Origin: Thermodesulfobacterium thermophilum DSM 1276
Lineage (GTDB): Bacteria > Desulfobacterota > Thermodesulfobacteria > Thermodesulfobacteriales > Thermodesulfobacteriaceae
Length of the DNA: 64,000 nucleotides
Direction: 5' to 3'
NCBI RefSeq assembly: GCF_000421605.1
Contig: NZ_ATXI01000006.1
Location: 1-64,000, forward strand
The position numbers and the translations under genes are program-made. Every line of letters begins with the position of its first letter. Position 1 is the stretch's first letter. Shown piece after piece: positions 18,798 to 27,909 of this stretch. Below the pieces are notes generated by a model that was not told where the DNA came from, ran no database searches, and saw only the letters and a list, made by a program, of their open reading frames with translations.

Positions 18798-19862
18798 ATG
18801 GATGTTTCAGAAAAGAAAAAAGCGGTAGAGGCTGCTATTTCTCAAATAGAGAAGATGTTTGGTAAAGGTTCTATCATGAAACTCGGAGAAGGGACTCAAA
18901 AAATAGAAGTTTCTGCAATTCCTACCGGGTCCCTCAGTCTTGATATTGCTACAGGTATAGGAGGCATCCCCAGAGGAAGGATAACAGAAATCTACGGGGC
19001 TGAGGCTTCAGGTAAAACTACCTTAGCCCTTCACATGGTAGCTGAGGCTCAAAAACAGGGGGGAGTAGCTGCTTTTATCGACGCTGAGCATGCCTTAGAC
19101 CTAAACTACGCCCAAAAGTTAGGGGTTAACATCGAAGACCTCCTTGTGTCTCAACCAGACACAGGAGAGCAAGCCTTAGAGATAGCAGAGGTATTAGCCA
19201 GAAGTGGGGCGGTAGATATCATAGTGATAGACTCAGTTGCAGCCCTTGTACCTAAGGCTGAGATAGAAGGCGAAATGGAGGACCAACAAGTGGGGCTGCA
19301 GGCTCGTCTTATGTCTAAAGCCATGCGAAAACTTACCTCTGCCATCTCTAAAAGTAATACCGCTGTAGTTTTTATTAACCAAACCAGAATGAAGATTGGG
19401 ACTTTCAGCTACGGAGGTCCACCAGAAACCACCCCCGGGGGTATGGCCCTTAAGTTTTTTGCTTCGTTAAGACTTGAGATAAAGAAAATCGCCTCCATAA
19501 AAGAAGGACAAGAACCATTAGGACACAGGGTAAGAGTAAAAGTGGTAAAAAACAAATTGGCCCCTCCTTTTAAAGAGGTGGAATTTGACATCTATTTTGG
19601 AGAAGGAATCTCTAAGGAGGCTGAGCTGGTTGACCTTGGGGTCGCGATGGAAGTAATCGAAAAAAGCGGTTCCTGGTTCTCTTATCAGGGAGAAAGACTT
19701 GGGCAAGGCAAAGAAAACGTAAGAAAATTACTAAAAGAAAACAAACAACTTGCCTTAGAGATAGAAAATAGAATACGAGAAACAGCAGGATTGCCTTTGA
19801 TTAAAACCCCCTCTGAAAAACCTGTCGAAAAGGCTCCAGAAAAATCTCAAAAGGGAAAATAA
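18798..19862 (+). CDS. recA: Recombinase RecA
   Basis: 354 residues, the standard size. Walker [10 protein letters not shown], the AEHALD catalytic region, [11 protein letters not shown] and the charged C-terminal tail are all present. It forms filaments on single-stranded DNA for strand exchange and LexA cleavage. A GGGGAGGG ribosome site precedes the ATG and a TATGAT box lies at 18760-18765. I find no GAAC-type or CTG-type LexA operator in the 120 bases upstream. First gene of a run with rfaE1, eno, pmbA and trpD. Confidence 0.98.
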   Translation: MDVSEKKKAVEAAISQIEKMFGKGSIMKLGEGTQKIEVSAIPTGSLSLDIATGIGGIPRGRITEIYGAEASGKTTLALHMVAEAQKQGGVAAFIDAEHALDLNYAQKLGVNIEDLLVSQPDTGEQALEIAEVLARSGAVDIIVIDSVAALVPKAEIEGEMEDQQVGLQARLMSKAMRKLTSAISKSNTAVVFINQTRMKIGTFSYGGPPETTPGGMALKFFASLRLEIKKIASIKEGQEPLGHRVRVKVVKNKLAPPFKEVEFDIYFGEGISKEAELVDLGVAMEVIEKSGSWFSYQGERLGQGKENVRKLLKENKQLALEIENRIRETAGLPLIKTPSEKPVEKAPEKSQKGK

Positions 19863-19885
19863 AGATAAAGTTTATTATTTAAACC

Positions 19886-20890
19886 ATGAGAAAAGAAGAA
19901 ACCTTTAACAGAAAGTTTATAAAAACCTTAGAAGAAAGGCTTGAGAAAGTTAAGGTTATCGTGGTAGGAGACTTGATTTTGGACTGTTACTTTTTAGGTG
20001 AAGTAAACCGTATTTCTCCAGAAGCTCCAGTGCCTGTTTTTGACCTGAGTTCTACTTATTATACCTTAGGAGGTGCAGCTAACGTTGCTGCTAACTTAAG
20101 AGGACTTAAAGTTCAGGTAGAGCTGATGGGGGTAGTAGGAAAGGACGATAAGGGAGAAACCTTAAGAAAGTTGGCCGTAAAACAAGGGATAGGAATTCAA
20201 GGGATAGTTGAAGACCCTAAAAGACCTACTACTGTTAAAACGAGAATTATAGCTCAATCCCAGCACCTTTTAAGGGTAGATTTTGAAAAAAGAGAACCCT
20301 TAGACCAGGAAACCATGAAAGTTTTAAAAGCCACCTATCAGAAGGTTTTACCAGAGGCAGATGCGGTGATCCTCTCTGATTATGCCAAAGGAGTTTTAAA
20401 GGTAGAAGATTTTTGTAAAGACCTGATAGAGGAAGCCAGAAAGGCAGGTAAAGCGGTCTTGGTTGACCCAAAGAGTATCAGCTGGGAGAAATACCAAAAG
20501 GCCACAGCCATCACCCCTAACCTTAAGGAATTTAAAGAAACAGCCCTTAAAGAAAATCTTTCTATAAAAGACTTGGAACAATCTGGGAGGGCCTTAATAC
20601 AAAAGTTTGGGTTAGACTTTTTGGTGATCACCTTAGGTAAAGATGGGGTATTTCTGGTACAGCCAGAAAAGGGTGGGCTCCATCTTCCTGCCCAGGCTAA
20701 AGAAGTTTATGATGTGTCTGGGGCAGGAGATACGATGATTTCCTCTTTAACCGCTTTTTATGCCGCAGGAGTCCCGTTAGAAAAAGCCTTAGAACTGGCT
20801 AACATAACCGCAGGCATCGTAGTAGGTAAAGTAGGGACAAAACCTGTTTACTGGGAAGAAATTAAAGCTTTCTTGGACAAAAAACATTAG
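19886..20890 (+). CDS. rfaE1: D-glycero-beta-D-manno-heptose-7-phosphate kinase
   Basis: 334 residues of the PfkB ribokinase family, matching the kinase half of Hld[27 protein letters not shown] near the start spans the conserved [10 protein letters not shown] motif, and the C-terminal [12 protein letters not shown] holds the catalytic Asp. It phosphorylates heptose-7-phosphate at C1 for ADP-heptose synthesis, implying LPS inner core and an outer membrane. The adenylyltransferase half of HldE is absent, so it must be encoded separately outside the window. It starts 23 bases after recA, without a clear ribosome site. Confidence 0.92.
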   Translation: MRKEETFNRKFIKTLEERLEKVKVIVVGDLILDCYFLGEVNRISPEAPVPVFDLSSTYYTLGGAANVAANLRGLKVQVELMGVVGKDDKGETLRKLAVKQGIGIQGIVEDPKRPTTVKTRIIAQSQHLLRVDFEKREPLDQETMKVLKATYQKVLPEADAVILSDYAKGVLKVEDFCKDLIEEARKAGKAVLVDPKSISWEKYQKATAITPNLKEFKETALKENLSIKDLEQSGRALIQKFGLDFLVITLGKDGVFLVQPEKGGLHLPAQAKEVYDVSGAGDTMISSLTAFYAAGVPLEKALELANITAGIVVGKVGTKPVYWEEIKAFLDKKH

Positions 20891-20900
20891 GAGGGCCTTC

Positions 20901-22181
20901 ATGGGTAAAATAGCAACCATAAGAGCAAGAGAAATTCTTGATTCCAGAGGTAATCCTACCTTAGAGGTAGAAGTATGGTTAGACAGTGGTTTTTATGGAA
21001 GGGCTGCCGTTCCCTCTGGGGCTTCTACCGGAAAGTATGAAGCTCTTGAGCTTAGAGATGGAGAGAAAGAAAGATTTTTTGGGAAAGGTGTGCAAAAAGC
21101 GGTTTTCAACGTAAACGAAATCATCGCCCCTCAGTTAGAAGGATTAGACTCAGGAAGGCAAACAGAAATAGACAAACTGCTTTGTGAACTTGATGGAACA
21201 GAAAACAAATCTAACTTAGGGGCTAACGCTATCTTAGGGGTTTCTTTAGCCTGTGCCAGGGCTACTGCAGAGGAATTAGGAATGCCTCTTTTTACTTATA
21301 TCGGAGGGATAAGAGCCCGCACCTTACCTGTACCTTTTATGAACGTCATAAACGGAGGGGTTCATGCAGACAACCCGTTAGATTTTCAAGAGTTCATGAT
21401 AGCTCCTTGGGGGGCAAAATCCTTTGCCGAAGCTTTAAGGATGGGCGCTGAGGTTTACCATGCCTTAAAAAGTATCCTTAAACAGGAAGGTTTAAGCACC
21501 TCCATCGGAGATGAAGGAGGTTTTGCCCCTCAAATAAGACTTCCTGAAGAAGCTTTGGAGTATCTCATAAAAGCTATAGAAAAAGCCGGGTATACCCCAG
21601 GAGAAGATGTAGCCTTAGCGATGGATGTGGCTGCCTCTGAACTTTATCAGGACGGGGTTTACTTCCTAAAAGGTATCGACAAAAAACTATCTACAGAAGA
21701 AATGGTAGAATATTACGAAAGATTGGTAAAAAACTATCCTATCATATCGATAGAAGATCCTTTATCTGAAGAAGACCCTGAAGGATTTAAATTAATCACC
21801 CAAAAGATAGGGAATAAAGTTCAAATAGTGGGAGACGATATCTTTGTGACCAACCCTAAAAAGATAAAATTGGGTATAGAAAACAGGATGGCTAACGCGG
21901 TTCTTATAAAGCTTAATCAGATAGGAACCCTTACAGAAACCATAGAGGCAGTTGAACTTGCCTACAAACATAAATGGAATTGTATGATATCTCACAGGTC
22001 AGGAGAAACAGAAGATACCTTTATCGCAGACCTTGCGGTAGCTCTTAACACCGGTCTTATTAAGACTGGTGCTCCTGCCAGAGGAGAAAGAGTGGCAAAG
22101 TTTAACCAGCTTTTAAGGATCGAAGAATACTTAGGGGATGCTTCAATCTTTGCAGGAAAACAAATTTTATCTAATCTGTAA
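20901..22181 (+). CDS. eno: Enolase (phosphopyruvate hydratase)
   Basis: Interconverts 2-phosphoglycerate and phosphoenolpyruvate in glycolysis and gluconeogenesis. 426 residues, usual length. Conserved segments include [22 protein letters not shown], the catalytic-loop sequence [20 protein letters not shown], and the catalytic Lys in LIKLNQIGT, followed by SHRSGETED. It starts ten bases after rfaE1 with a strong AGGAGGG ribosome site. The stop is seven bases before the pmbA start. Confidence 0.98.
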   Translation: MGKIATIRAREILDSRGNPTLEVEVWLDSGFYGRAAVPSGASTGKYEALELRDGEKERFFGKGVQKAVFNVNEIIAPQLEGLDSGRQTEIDKLLCELDGTENKSNLGANAILGVSLACARATAEELGMPLFTYIGGIRARTLPVPFMNVINGGVHADNPLDFQEFMIAPWGAKSFAEALRMGAEVYHALKSILKQEGLSTSIGDEGGFAPQIRLPEEALEYLIKAIEKAGYTPGEDVALAMDVAASELYQDGVYFLKGIDKKLSTEEMVEYYERLVKNYPIISIEDPLSEEDPEGFKLITQKIGNKVQIVGDDIFVTNPKKIKLGIENRMANAVLIKLNQIGTLTETIEAVELAYKHKWNCMISHRSGETEDTFIADLAVALNTGLIKTGAPARGERVAKFNQLLRIEEYLGDASIFAGKQILSNL

Positions 22182-22188
22182 GAAGACC

Positions 22189-23493
22189 ATGGATATAGAA
22201 GCCCTTATAAAATTTGTTGATAAGGATCCCGGTCTTGAATTCTGGATAGAAAAAGAAGAAGGTAGATCCTTAGAAAAAAAAGAGGGGAAAATTTTCTTAG
22301 CAGAGGAATACCACGACGAAAGCCTTACAGTTAGATATTTAAACCCAAACGGAAGAGCTGGGCTTTCTTATACCACCTCTTTAGATGAAACTAACGTTGA
22401 ACTTGCGGTAAATAAAGCCAAAGTCCTTTCAGACAAAGGAATGCCTGCTTCTTTTCCAGAAGAGGTTCCTTCTAAGGTATCTTCCCCTAAAGTTTCGATC
22501 CCAGATGAGGACTTTAAAGCCTTTTTAGCTGAGCTTGAAGAAGCGGCCTTAAACTTTGACCACATCAAAAAAGTTGAAAAAATCAAACTTTCTTGGGGGA
22601 AGCATAAAATTGCCCTTTTAAGAAAGGGGGTTTTACTGGTCTGGGAAGAGCCTTTTTATACCTTTTTAATTTCAGTGATAGCAGGGGATAGAGAAAAAGA
22701 AGCCTCTTCTTATGAATGGTATGAAGGAAGAAGGTTAGACAAGGAAGAATTAAAACAAAGGGTAAAAGAGGCCTGTGTTCGAGGTTCACTCTTAAGTCAA
22801 AGTCAAAAGGGAGTTAATCTTAAAATTCCGGTGCTTTTTCCCTCTTTTATGGCTGTAGACCTGTTAGAGATTTTGGAGTTCTCATTTTTAGGAGAAGAAG
22901 TTATAAAAGGAAGATCCTTTCTAAAAGACAAGTTAGGAGAGAAGTTCTTTTCTGAAAACCTTACCCTGATAGATGACGGGTTAACCGAAGGGCTTATCGA
23001 AAGCCGACCTTTTGACGACGAAGGTGCCCCACAAACCACAAAAACCCTTTTAGAAAAGGGAGTAATAAAAGGTTATCTTTTTGATACCTACTGGAATAAA
23101 CAGGCTGAAAATCTGGGATTGGGGCACTTTACCTCAGGAAATGCACGAAGGGATGATTTTAAAAGTAGTCCTAAAGTAAGTTCAACCAACCTTTACTTGA
23201 AAGAAGGACCTTATACTAAAGAAGAGCTACTTAGATTTTCTAATGAAGTTTTTGAGGTGTTAGAACTTTTAGGAAGTCACACGGCAGACCCTATCTCTGG
23301 TGAGTTTTCGGTAGGGGTTTCTGGGGTTTATTATAAAAACGGAGAGCCGGTAAAGGTTTTAAGTGAGATGGCTCTTTCAGGAAACATTTTTGAGATGTTT
23401 AAAAACATGGTGGCTGTGGGACAAGACCTTCGTTTTTATGGAAGTGTGGGTAGTCCAAGCCTTCTGATAGATAAGATGGATTTAGGAGGATAA
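22189..23493 (+). CDS. pmbA: PmbA/TldD-family protease subunit (PmbA type)
   Basis: 434 residues from the ATG at 22189 (MDIEALIKF); the frame is open further upstream, but that part lies inside eno. It resembles PmbA (TldE), the partner lacking the HExxxH metal motif of TldD; none is seen here. The conserved GRAGLSYTTSLDE-type N-terminal segment and C-terminal VGVSGVYYKNGE, and the SGNIFEMFKNM motif, support the family. TldD/PmbA complexes process unfolded peptides and some RiPPs or antitoxins. A tldD partner is not in the window. Confidence 0.88.
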   Translation: MDIEALIKFVDKDPGLEFWIEKEEGRSLEKKEGKIFLAEEYHDESLTVRYLNPNGRAGLSYTTSLDETNVELAVNKAKVLSDKGMPASFPEEVPSKVSSPKVSIPDEDFKAFLAELEEAALNFDHIKKVEKIKLSWGKHKIALLRKGVLLVWEEPFYTFLISVIAGDREKEASSYEWYEGRRLDKEELKQRVKEACVRGSLLSQSQKGVNLKIPVLFPSFMAVDLLEILEFSFLGEEVIKGRSFLKDKLGEKFFSENLTLIDDGLTEGLIESRPFDDEGAPQTTKTLLEKGVIKGYLFDTYWNKQAENLGLGHFTSGNARRDDFKSSPKVSSTNLYLKEGPYTKEELLRFSNEVFEVLELLGSHTADPISGEFSVGVSGVYYKNGEPVKVLSEMALSGNIFEMFKNMVAVGQDLRFYGSVGSPSLLIDKMDLGG

Positions 23494-23494
23494 A

Positions 23495-24532
23495 ATGACC
23501 CTTAAAGAAGGGATTATAAAACTTAAACAAAATCAACATCTTACACAAGAAGAGGCATATCATATTTTTAAATCGTTAGCTACAGAAGACTTGTCTCCTG
23601 AAGAGGTAGAACTTTTTTTAGAACTCTTAAGACAAAAAGGAGAAACCTGGCAAGAGATTACCGGAGCGGCTTTAGCTTATAGAGAAGTGATGACTAAACT
23701 TCCGTTTAATACTCCTAAAGGAGCTATTTTGGTAGACACCTGTGGGACAGGAGGAGATGCTAAAAATAGTTTTAACTTTTCTACGGCTGTAGCCATCGCC
23801 CTTTCCTCAGTAGAGGGAGTGTATGTAGCCAAGCATGGGAACCGCTCTGTTTCCAGTCAATCAGGAAGTGCTGACCTTCTTGAGGCCTCAGGGATTCCCC
23901 TTGACCTATCCCCTGAAGCCTCAGCCCAGGCTTTAACAGACCTGAAATTTACTTTTCTGTTTGCTCCCTTATACCATCCAGCCTTTAAAAAAGTCATCCC
24001 CATCCGCCAAAAACTTGGTAGAACCATCTTTAACCTTTTAGGACCGCTTTTGAACCCTGCCTCTCCTACCCATCAGCTTATGGGGGTTTACAGCTATGTG
24101 ATGACCGAAAAAATAGCTTATGTACTTGACGCTTTAAAGGTAAAACGAGCGCTTGTGGTCTTTGGAGAAGAAGGGTTTGACGAGGTTACCATCACTGGTT
24201 CAACTAAGATTTCAGAACTAAGAGACGAAAGGATTACCACCTACTTTTTAGACCCCGAAGACTTTGGTTTTGAAAGATGTGAAAACTTAGAAGAGCTACA
24301 GGTTAAAAGTCCACAACATAGCCTTGAAATATTAGAAAAACTTTTTAAAAATCAGCTTGAAGGTCCTGTAAAAGACATGTTTATTTTGAATTTAGGAGCA
24401 GCACTTTATCTTAGTGAAAAAGCAATAGACATAAGAGCCGGTGTAGAAAAAGCCAAAGAACTTGTAAGGTCTGGGCAAATCTGGGATAAGTGGCAGGAGA
24501 TAAAAAACTATTATAGAAATCTGAAGAACTAA
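23495..24532 (+). CDS. trpD: Anthranilate phosphoribosyltransferase
   Basis: 345 residues. Motifs of the family: DTCGTGGDAKNSFNFST (PRPP binding), AKHGNRSVSSQSGSADLLEA, FAPLYHPAF and the metal-binding FDE in EEGFDEVTITG. It transfers phosphoribose to anthranilate in tryptophan synthesis. One residue is missing in the usual LGxRTIFN segment (here LGRTIFN), a small oddity in a conserved loop. It follows pmbA closely with a GGAGG ribosome site and has no other trp genes beside it. The end converges with the tRNA cluster after nine bases, with no terminator seen. Confidence 0.92.
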   Translation: MTLKEGIIKLKQNQHLTQEEAYHIFKSLATEDLSPEEVELFLELLRQKGETWQEITGAALAYREVMTKLPFNTPKGAILVDTCGTGGDAKNSFNFSTAVAIALSSVEGVYVAKHGNRSVSSQSGSADLLEASGIPLDLSPEASAQALTDLKFTFLFAPLYHPAFKKVIPIRQKLGRTIFNLLGPLLNPASPTHQLMGVYSYVMTEKIAYVLDALKVKRALVVFGEEGFDEVTITGSTKISELRDERITTYFLDPEDFGFERCENLEELQVKSPQHSLEILEKLFKNQLEGPVKDMFILNLGAALYLSEKAIDIRAGVEKAKELVRSGQIWDKWQEIKNYYRNLKN

Positions 24533-24541
24533 AAAGTTAAA

Positions 24542-24614
24542 AGCCGGCGGAGGGACTTGAACCCTCAACCCTGGGATTACAAATCCCATGCTCTGCCGAT
24601 TGAGCTACGCCGGC
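24542..24614 (-). tRNA. tRNA-Thr (anticodon TGT)
   Basis: 73 bases with acceptor stem GCCGGCG/CGCCGGC, anticodon stem TGGGA/TCCCA around loop TTTGTAA (anticodon TGT), and T arm GAGGGTTCAAGTCCCTC. The discriminator is U and CCA is not encoded. Last of three tRNAs read from one promoter. Confidence 0.96.
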
Positions 24615-24649
24615 AGAGAATTTATGTTGACTTATTTCCTCCTCAAAAA

Positions 24650-24740
24650 CGGAGGAGGCGGGATTCGAACCCGCGGTACGGGTTTTAGCCCGTACACTCG
24701 CTTAGCAGGCGAGCGCCTTCGACCTCTCGGCCACTCCTCC
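24650..24740 (-). tRNA. tRNA-Ser (anticodon GCT)
   Basis: 91 bases, a class II tRNA with a long variable arm (TGTACGGGC/GCCCGTACC pairing), acceptor GGAGGAG/CTCCTCC, anticodon loop CTGCTAA (GCT) and the G discriminator expected for serine. CCA is not encoded. Middle tRNA of the cluster. Confidence 0.96.
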
Positions 24741-24755
24741 AAAAAAATTTAAAAG

Positions 24756-24827
24756 TTCCGGGGCGTGGATTCGAACCACGATTCTGGGAGCCAAAGTCCC
24801 ATGTCCTGCCAGTTAGACGACCCCGGA
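24756..24827 (-). tRNA. tRNA-Gln (anticodon TTG)
   Basis: 72 bases, acceptor TCCGGGG/CCCCGGA, anticodon stem TGGGA/TCCCA around CTTTGGC (TTG), T arm CGTGGTTCGAATCCACG, discriminator A. CCA is not encoded. First tRNA after the promoter. Confidence 0.96.
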
Positions 24828-24852
24828 ATTATTCCATATACCTTTTGTATAA

Positions 24853-24880
24853 AATATAACATATTTTCTGTTTTTGTAAA
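24853..24880 (-). promoter_or_regulatory. Promoter of the tRNA Gln-Ser-Thr cluster
   Basis: On the minus strand: TTTACA, 16 bases, TATATT, about 25 bases upstream of the tRNA-Gln 5' end. The -10 region is followed by an AT-rich leader. No other gene is in the 190-base gap up to 25016. Confidence 0.6.
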
Positions 24881-24952
24881 GTTAACCTGTTTTCTTGTTT
24901 ACTTTAAAAGAAAAATATTTAATTTATAATTTACATTTATTCAAAAAAAGTC

Positions 24953-24980
24953 TTGCAAAATTATTTTTATAATTTATTCT
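24953..24980 (+). promoter_or_regulatory. Promoter of the rubredoxin gene
   Basis: TTGCAA, 16 bases, TATTCT, followed by a leader of about 30 bases with ACAGGAGAA as the ribosome site before the ATG at 25017. Confidence 0.5.
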
Positions 24981-25016
24981 AAGTAGTAAAATCAAACCTA
25001 TACAGGAGAAAAAACT

Positions 25017-25214
25017 ATGAACAACTTTGAAGGATGTTGGGTATGTTCTACTTCAAATTGTGGTTATATCTACAACCCCTCTAAAGGGGACCGAAAGGGT
25101 AAAATCCCTCCAGGTACACCTTTTGAGAAACTGCCTGAAGACTGGAAATGCCCAATCTGTGGAGCAAGCAAAAAAGCTTTTAGACCGATGGAACAATTAG
25201 AAGAAAAACCTTAA
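25017..25214 (+). CDS. Rubredoxin with a Cys-X4-Cys first knuckle
   Basis: 65-residue one-electron iron carrier. The second knuckle is normal (CPICGA, Cys45 and Cys48), as are [11 protein letters not shown] and the aromatic core. The first knuckle reads C10-STSN-C15-GY, so two residues are inserted relative to the usual CxxCGY; an additional Cys is at position 7. Insertions of this kind are known in a second rubredoxin class of sulfate reducers. Likely partners are oxygen- or superoxide-scavenging enzymes, none of which is beside it. Confidence 0.92.
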   Translation: MNNFEGCWVCSTSNCGYIYNPSKGDRKGKIPPGTPFEKLPEDWKCPICGASKKAFRPMEQLEEKP

Positions 25215-25220
25215 AAAAAT

Positions 25221-25249
25221 TTGACAAGATTAAACTCTTATTTTATAAT
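25221..25249 (+). promoter_or_regulatory. Consensus sigma70 promoter of the CGGC-domain gene
   Basis: TTGACA, exactly 17 bases, TATAAT: a perfect consensus match, seven bases after the rubredoxin stop. It implies strong constitutive expression of the following gene unless it is repressed. Confidence 0.8.
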
Positions 25250-25275
25250 ATTTATAATGTTAATCAACAATATAC

Positions 25276-25300
25276 TTTAGCTTCTATGCTAAAGGAGGGG
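25276..25300 (+). promoter_or_regulatory. Leader hairpin overlapping the ribosome site of the CGGC gene
   Basis: CTTTAGC (25276-25282) pairs with GCTAAAG (25289-25295) around loop TTCTAT. The 3' arm runs straight into the AGGAGGGG ribosome site, so the stem could modulate its access. Confidence 0.4.
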
Positions 25301-25308
25301 AGCCAACT

Positions 25309-25686
25309 ATGAAAAACATCGTTTTAGTAAAATGTAAGATGATCTCTGAACAAAACTTGTGTCCAGGGGATGCCAAATGTTTTGTAGCTTTAAGTAGAAA
25401 AGAAGGAGAGTTCGCAAGATATCAAGAGGAGGGTGCTCAGATCGTAGGTATCGTAGACTGTGGAGGGTGTGAAGGAAACAAAAACAGGGTAATTTGCAGT
25501 TTACTTCTTTTAAAACTACAATTAAACGCCCTCAAGGAAAAGGTAGATGCTGTACATGTAGGCACCTGTATCATGAAGTTCTGCAAAAGAAAGGATGACC
25601 TAATTGCTGCCATCAAAGAAAAAGCCGGAGTAGAGGTGGTAGAAGGCACCCATCCTTATGCACCGCCAAGCATCTTTGGGGGTTAA
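25309..25686 (+). CDS. CGGC-domain protein (putative metal-binding)
   Basis: 125 residues, cysteine-rich: C9, C18 and C24 in the N-terminal part, the family-naming CGGC (in VDCGGCEG), and C in GTCIMKFCKRK. The CGGC family (Pfam style) is common in anaerobes; cysteine placement suggests metal or Fe-S binding, but no reaction is established. It is driven by a perfect-consensus promoter just after rubredoxin, hinting at a highly expressed redox protein. It converges with holB, with four bases between stops. Confidence 0.85.
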   Translation: MKNIVLVKCKMISEQNLCPGDAKCFVALSRKEGEFARYQEEGAQIVGIVDCGGCEGNKNRVICSLLLLKLQLNALKEKVDAVHVGTCIMKFCKRKDDLIAAIKEKAGVEVVEGTHPYAPPSIFGG

Positions 25687-25690
25687 ACCT

Positions 25691-26638
25691 TTAACCAAAC
25701 ATCTTTAAAAATAGCCTGTAGAACACCAGTTCTGGGTTAAGGTAGCGGTCTAAGGCTTGTAAGGTTTCTTGGATTAAGAAAAAGGCTGGATAGGGCTCTT
25801 TGGGATAAATCTCTTCTGGGAAAGCTTCTGGATAGGGATAGTCGATCAATCTTTTTAGATAGGACCTCCATATCCAAATAAGGACTAAATAAAACGCCAT
25901 CTCTAAATCTTGGTAGTTGAAGCTGGAAAACCTTTCTGCTACCCTAAACCTTAGGTATGGGCTGTTAGAAAACCCTGCCTTTACAAAGCTGTTAAGCTCT
26001 TCCAAAAAACCTTTTTCTGCGATGGTCAAGGCTCTTCCTAAGCTACCCTGAGAAATCTCTGCTAATGTTTGAGAAACCTGTCTTTCAAATCCATATTGTT
26101 CGGTTAAAACTCTATAAACTGTCGTTTTGGGTAAAGGATGAAACCTGACCACTTGTGACCTTGAAACCACCGTCGGTAAAAGCTGGGTAAAATTTTCTGT
26201 AAGAAGAATAAAGATCCCATAAGAAGGGGGTTCCTCTAAGGATTTTAAAAGAGCATTGGCTGCCTCAAGGTTCATCCTTTCGGCATTTTGAATTAAAACC
26301 ACCTTATACTTTGCCTCGATAGGACGGTATCTTAAAAAATTAATAATCTCCCTTATCTGGTCTATCTTTATCTCTTTTTTTTCCGGACTAATTTTCAAGA
26401 CATCAGGATGAGTTTCCTTGGATAACTTCTTACAGGCTATACAAACTCCGCAGGGAGAAAGGGGGTCTTTTTGACAAAAAAGATGAAAAACAAAGGCATA
26501 AGCTGTAGTTTCTTTTCCTACTCCCTTAGGACCTGTAAAAAGATAGGCATGTGACAAACGATCTGTAGATAGAGCCCTTTTCAGTAAGGTCACAGCAGGG
26601 TTTTGATTTAAAATTTGATCCAAAGTTATTACCTTCAT
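25691..26638 (-). CDS. holB: DNA polymerase III delta' subunit
   Basis: 315-residue clamp-loader subunit. AAA+ features: Walker A-like GPKGVGKET, the zinc-binding cysteines CQKDPLSPCGVCIACKK, Walker B-like VVLIQNAERM, and the SRSQVVRF sensor segment where ordinary loaders have SRC. The C-terminal collar domain follows. The start overlaps the murA stop by four bases (ATGA), so it is coupled to the upstream gene. It is the last gene of the long minus-strand run. Confidence 0.92.
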   Translation of the reverse strand: MKVITLDQILNQNPAVTLLKRALSTDRLSHAYLFTGPKGVGKETTAYAFVFHLFCQKDPLSPCGVCIACKKLSKETHPDVLKISPEKKEIKIDQIREIINFLRYRPIEAKYKVVLIQNAERMNLEAANALLKSLEEPPSYGIFILLTENFTQLLPTVVSRSQVVRFHPLPKTTVYRVLTEQYGFERQVSQTLAEISQGSLGRALTIAEKGFLEELNSFVKAGFSNSPYLRFRVAERFSSFNYQDLEMAFYLVLIWIWRSYLKRLIDYPYPEAFPEEIYPKEPYPAFFLIQETLQALDRYLNPELVFYRLFLKMFG

Positions 26639-27909
26639 AAGGTTTCAACTTCTATTTTTGCACCTAATCCTTTTAACTTTTCCACAAAATTTTCATACCC
26701 TCTCTCTATTAGCTCTATGTTATATACGGTGGTTGTGTTGTCGGCACAAAGGCCAGCTAAGACTAAAGCAGCCCCAGCTCTTAGGTCTGTAGCTTTTACC
26801 GGAGAGCCAAAAAGAGGGGTTATACCGTTAACGATCGCGGTCCTGTCCTCTAACTTGATGTTTGCTCCCATCCTGTTTAACTCGAAAACGTATAAAAACC
26901 GGTTTTCAAAAAGGTTTTCTACCACCAAAGACATGCCTTCAGCCTGGGTTAACAACACCGTAAAAACAGGCTGCAAGTCTGTCGGAAATCCAGGATAAGG
27001 GGCGGTAACTATTTTGGTAGCCTTTAAACTCTTCTCCCTTTTAACCAAGCAAGACCTTTTACCTATTTTTTCTACATAAACCCCTATTTCTCGAAGCTTA
27101 GAAACAGGAACCTCTAAGTAAGATAGATTTATGTTTTTTATCTCTAACTCGTTTTCTTCTAAAAGACCTCCTAAGACCAAAAATGTACCAGCCTCTATCC
27201 GGTCAGGGATAATTTCTATGTTTGCAGGTTTTAACTTTTTTTTACCCTTAACATAGATGGTATCCTCTCCTTCCCCTCTTATATGTGCTCCCATACTTTT
27301 TAAAACCTCAGCTAAAAATACTACCTCTGGCTCTTTTGCTGCGTTTTTGATAACCGTCTCTCCTTCTGCTACAGAAGCTGCCATAAGTAAATTTTCAGTA
27401 GCGGTTACTGATGGGAAATCAAGCACTATCTCGCATCCCGTTAGGTTTAAAGCCTTTACCCTCAGGTTTCCATGATACAAAGATATCTCTGCCCCTAATT
27501 TTTCCATCCCCTTCAAATGAAGGTCTATCGGCCTTTTACCGATAGCACACCCTCCTGGAAGAGGGACCTCAGCCTCTCCTTTAGCCCCCAAAAGGGCCCC
27601 CAAAAACAACACCGAAGCCCTTATTTGAGTAGCCAGTTCATAAGGAACTGAAGTTTTGTTTATACCTGAGGTATTTACTATAAGTGCGTCCTTTTCAAAA
27701 GACCAGGTAGCCCCTAAAAACTCTAAAATCTTTAGCATGCAAAAAACATCCCTTACCTTAGGAACCCTCTTTAACCGATACTCTCCTGGTGCAAGCAAAG
27801 TAGCAGCAATCGCAGGCAAGGCAGCATTTTTAGCTCCGCTAACCTCTACCCCCCCTTTCAAAGGGTATCCACCTTTTATCACATACCTTCTTTCGCTTAC
27901 TCTTTCCAT
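26635..27909 (-). CDS. murA: UDP-N-acetylglucosamine 1-carboxyvinyltransferase
   Basis: First committed step of peptidoglycan synthesis, adding enolpyruvate from PEP to UDP-GlcNAc. 424 residues with GGVEVSGAKNAALP at the N-terminus, the active-site cysteine in LPGGCAIGKRP (target of fosfomycin), and C-terminal LRAGAALVLAGL. The start overlaps the end of prmC by 13 bases. The presence of Cys rather than Asp at the catalytic position predicts fosfomycin sensitivity. Confidence 0.96.
   Translation of the reverse strand: MERVSERRYVIKGGYPLKGGVEVSGAKNAALPAIAATLLAPGEYRLKRVPKVRDVFCMLKILEFLGATWSFEKDALIVNTSGINKTSVPYELATQIRASVLFLGALLGAKGEAEVPLPGGCAIGKRPIDLHLKGMEKLGAEISLYHGNLRVKALNLTGCEIVLDFPSVTATENLLMAASVAEGETVIKNAAKEPEVVFLAEVLKSMGAHIRGEGEDTIYVKGKKKLKPANIEIIPDRIEAGTFLVLGGLLEENELEIKNINLSYLEVPVSKLREIGVYVEKIGKRSCLVKREKSLKATKIVTAPYPGFPTDLQPVFTVLLTQAEGMSLVVENLFENRFLYVFELNRMGANIKLEDRTAIVNGITPLFGSPVKATDLRAGAALVLAGLCADNTTTVYNIELIERGYENFVEKLKGLGAKIEVETL

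Noticed and set aside
24542-24740. tRNA cluster as an integrated element attachment region
   Set aside because: No integrase, duplicated tRNA end or base-composition change is seen beside it.
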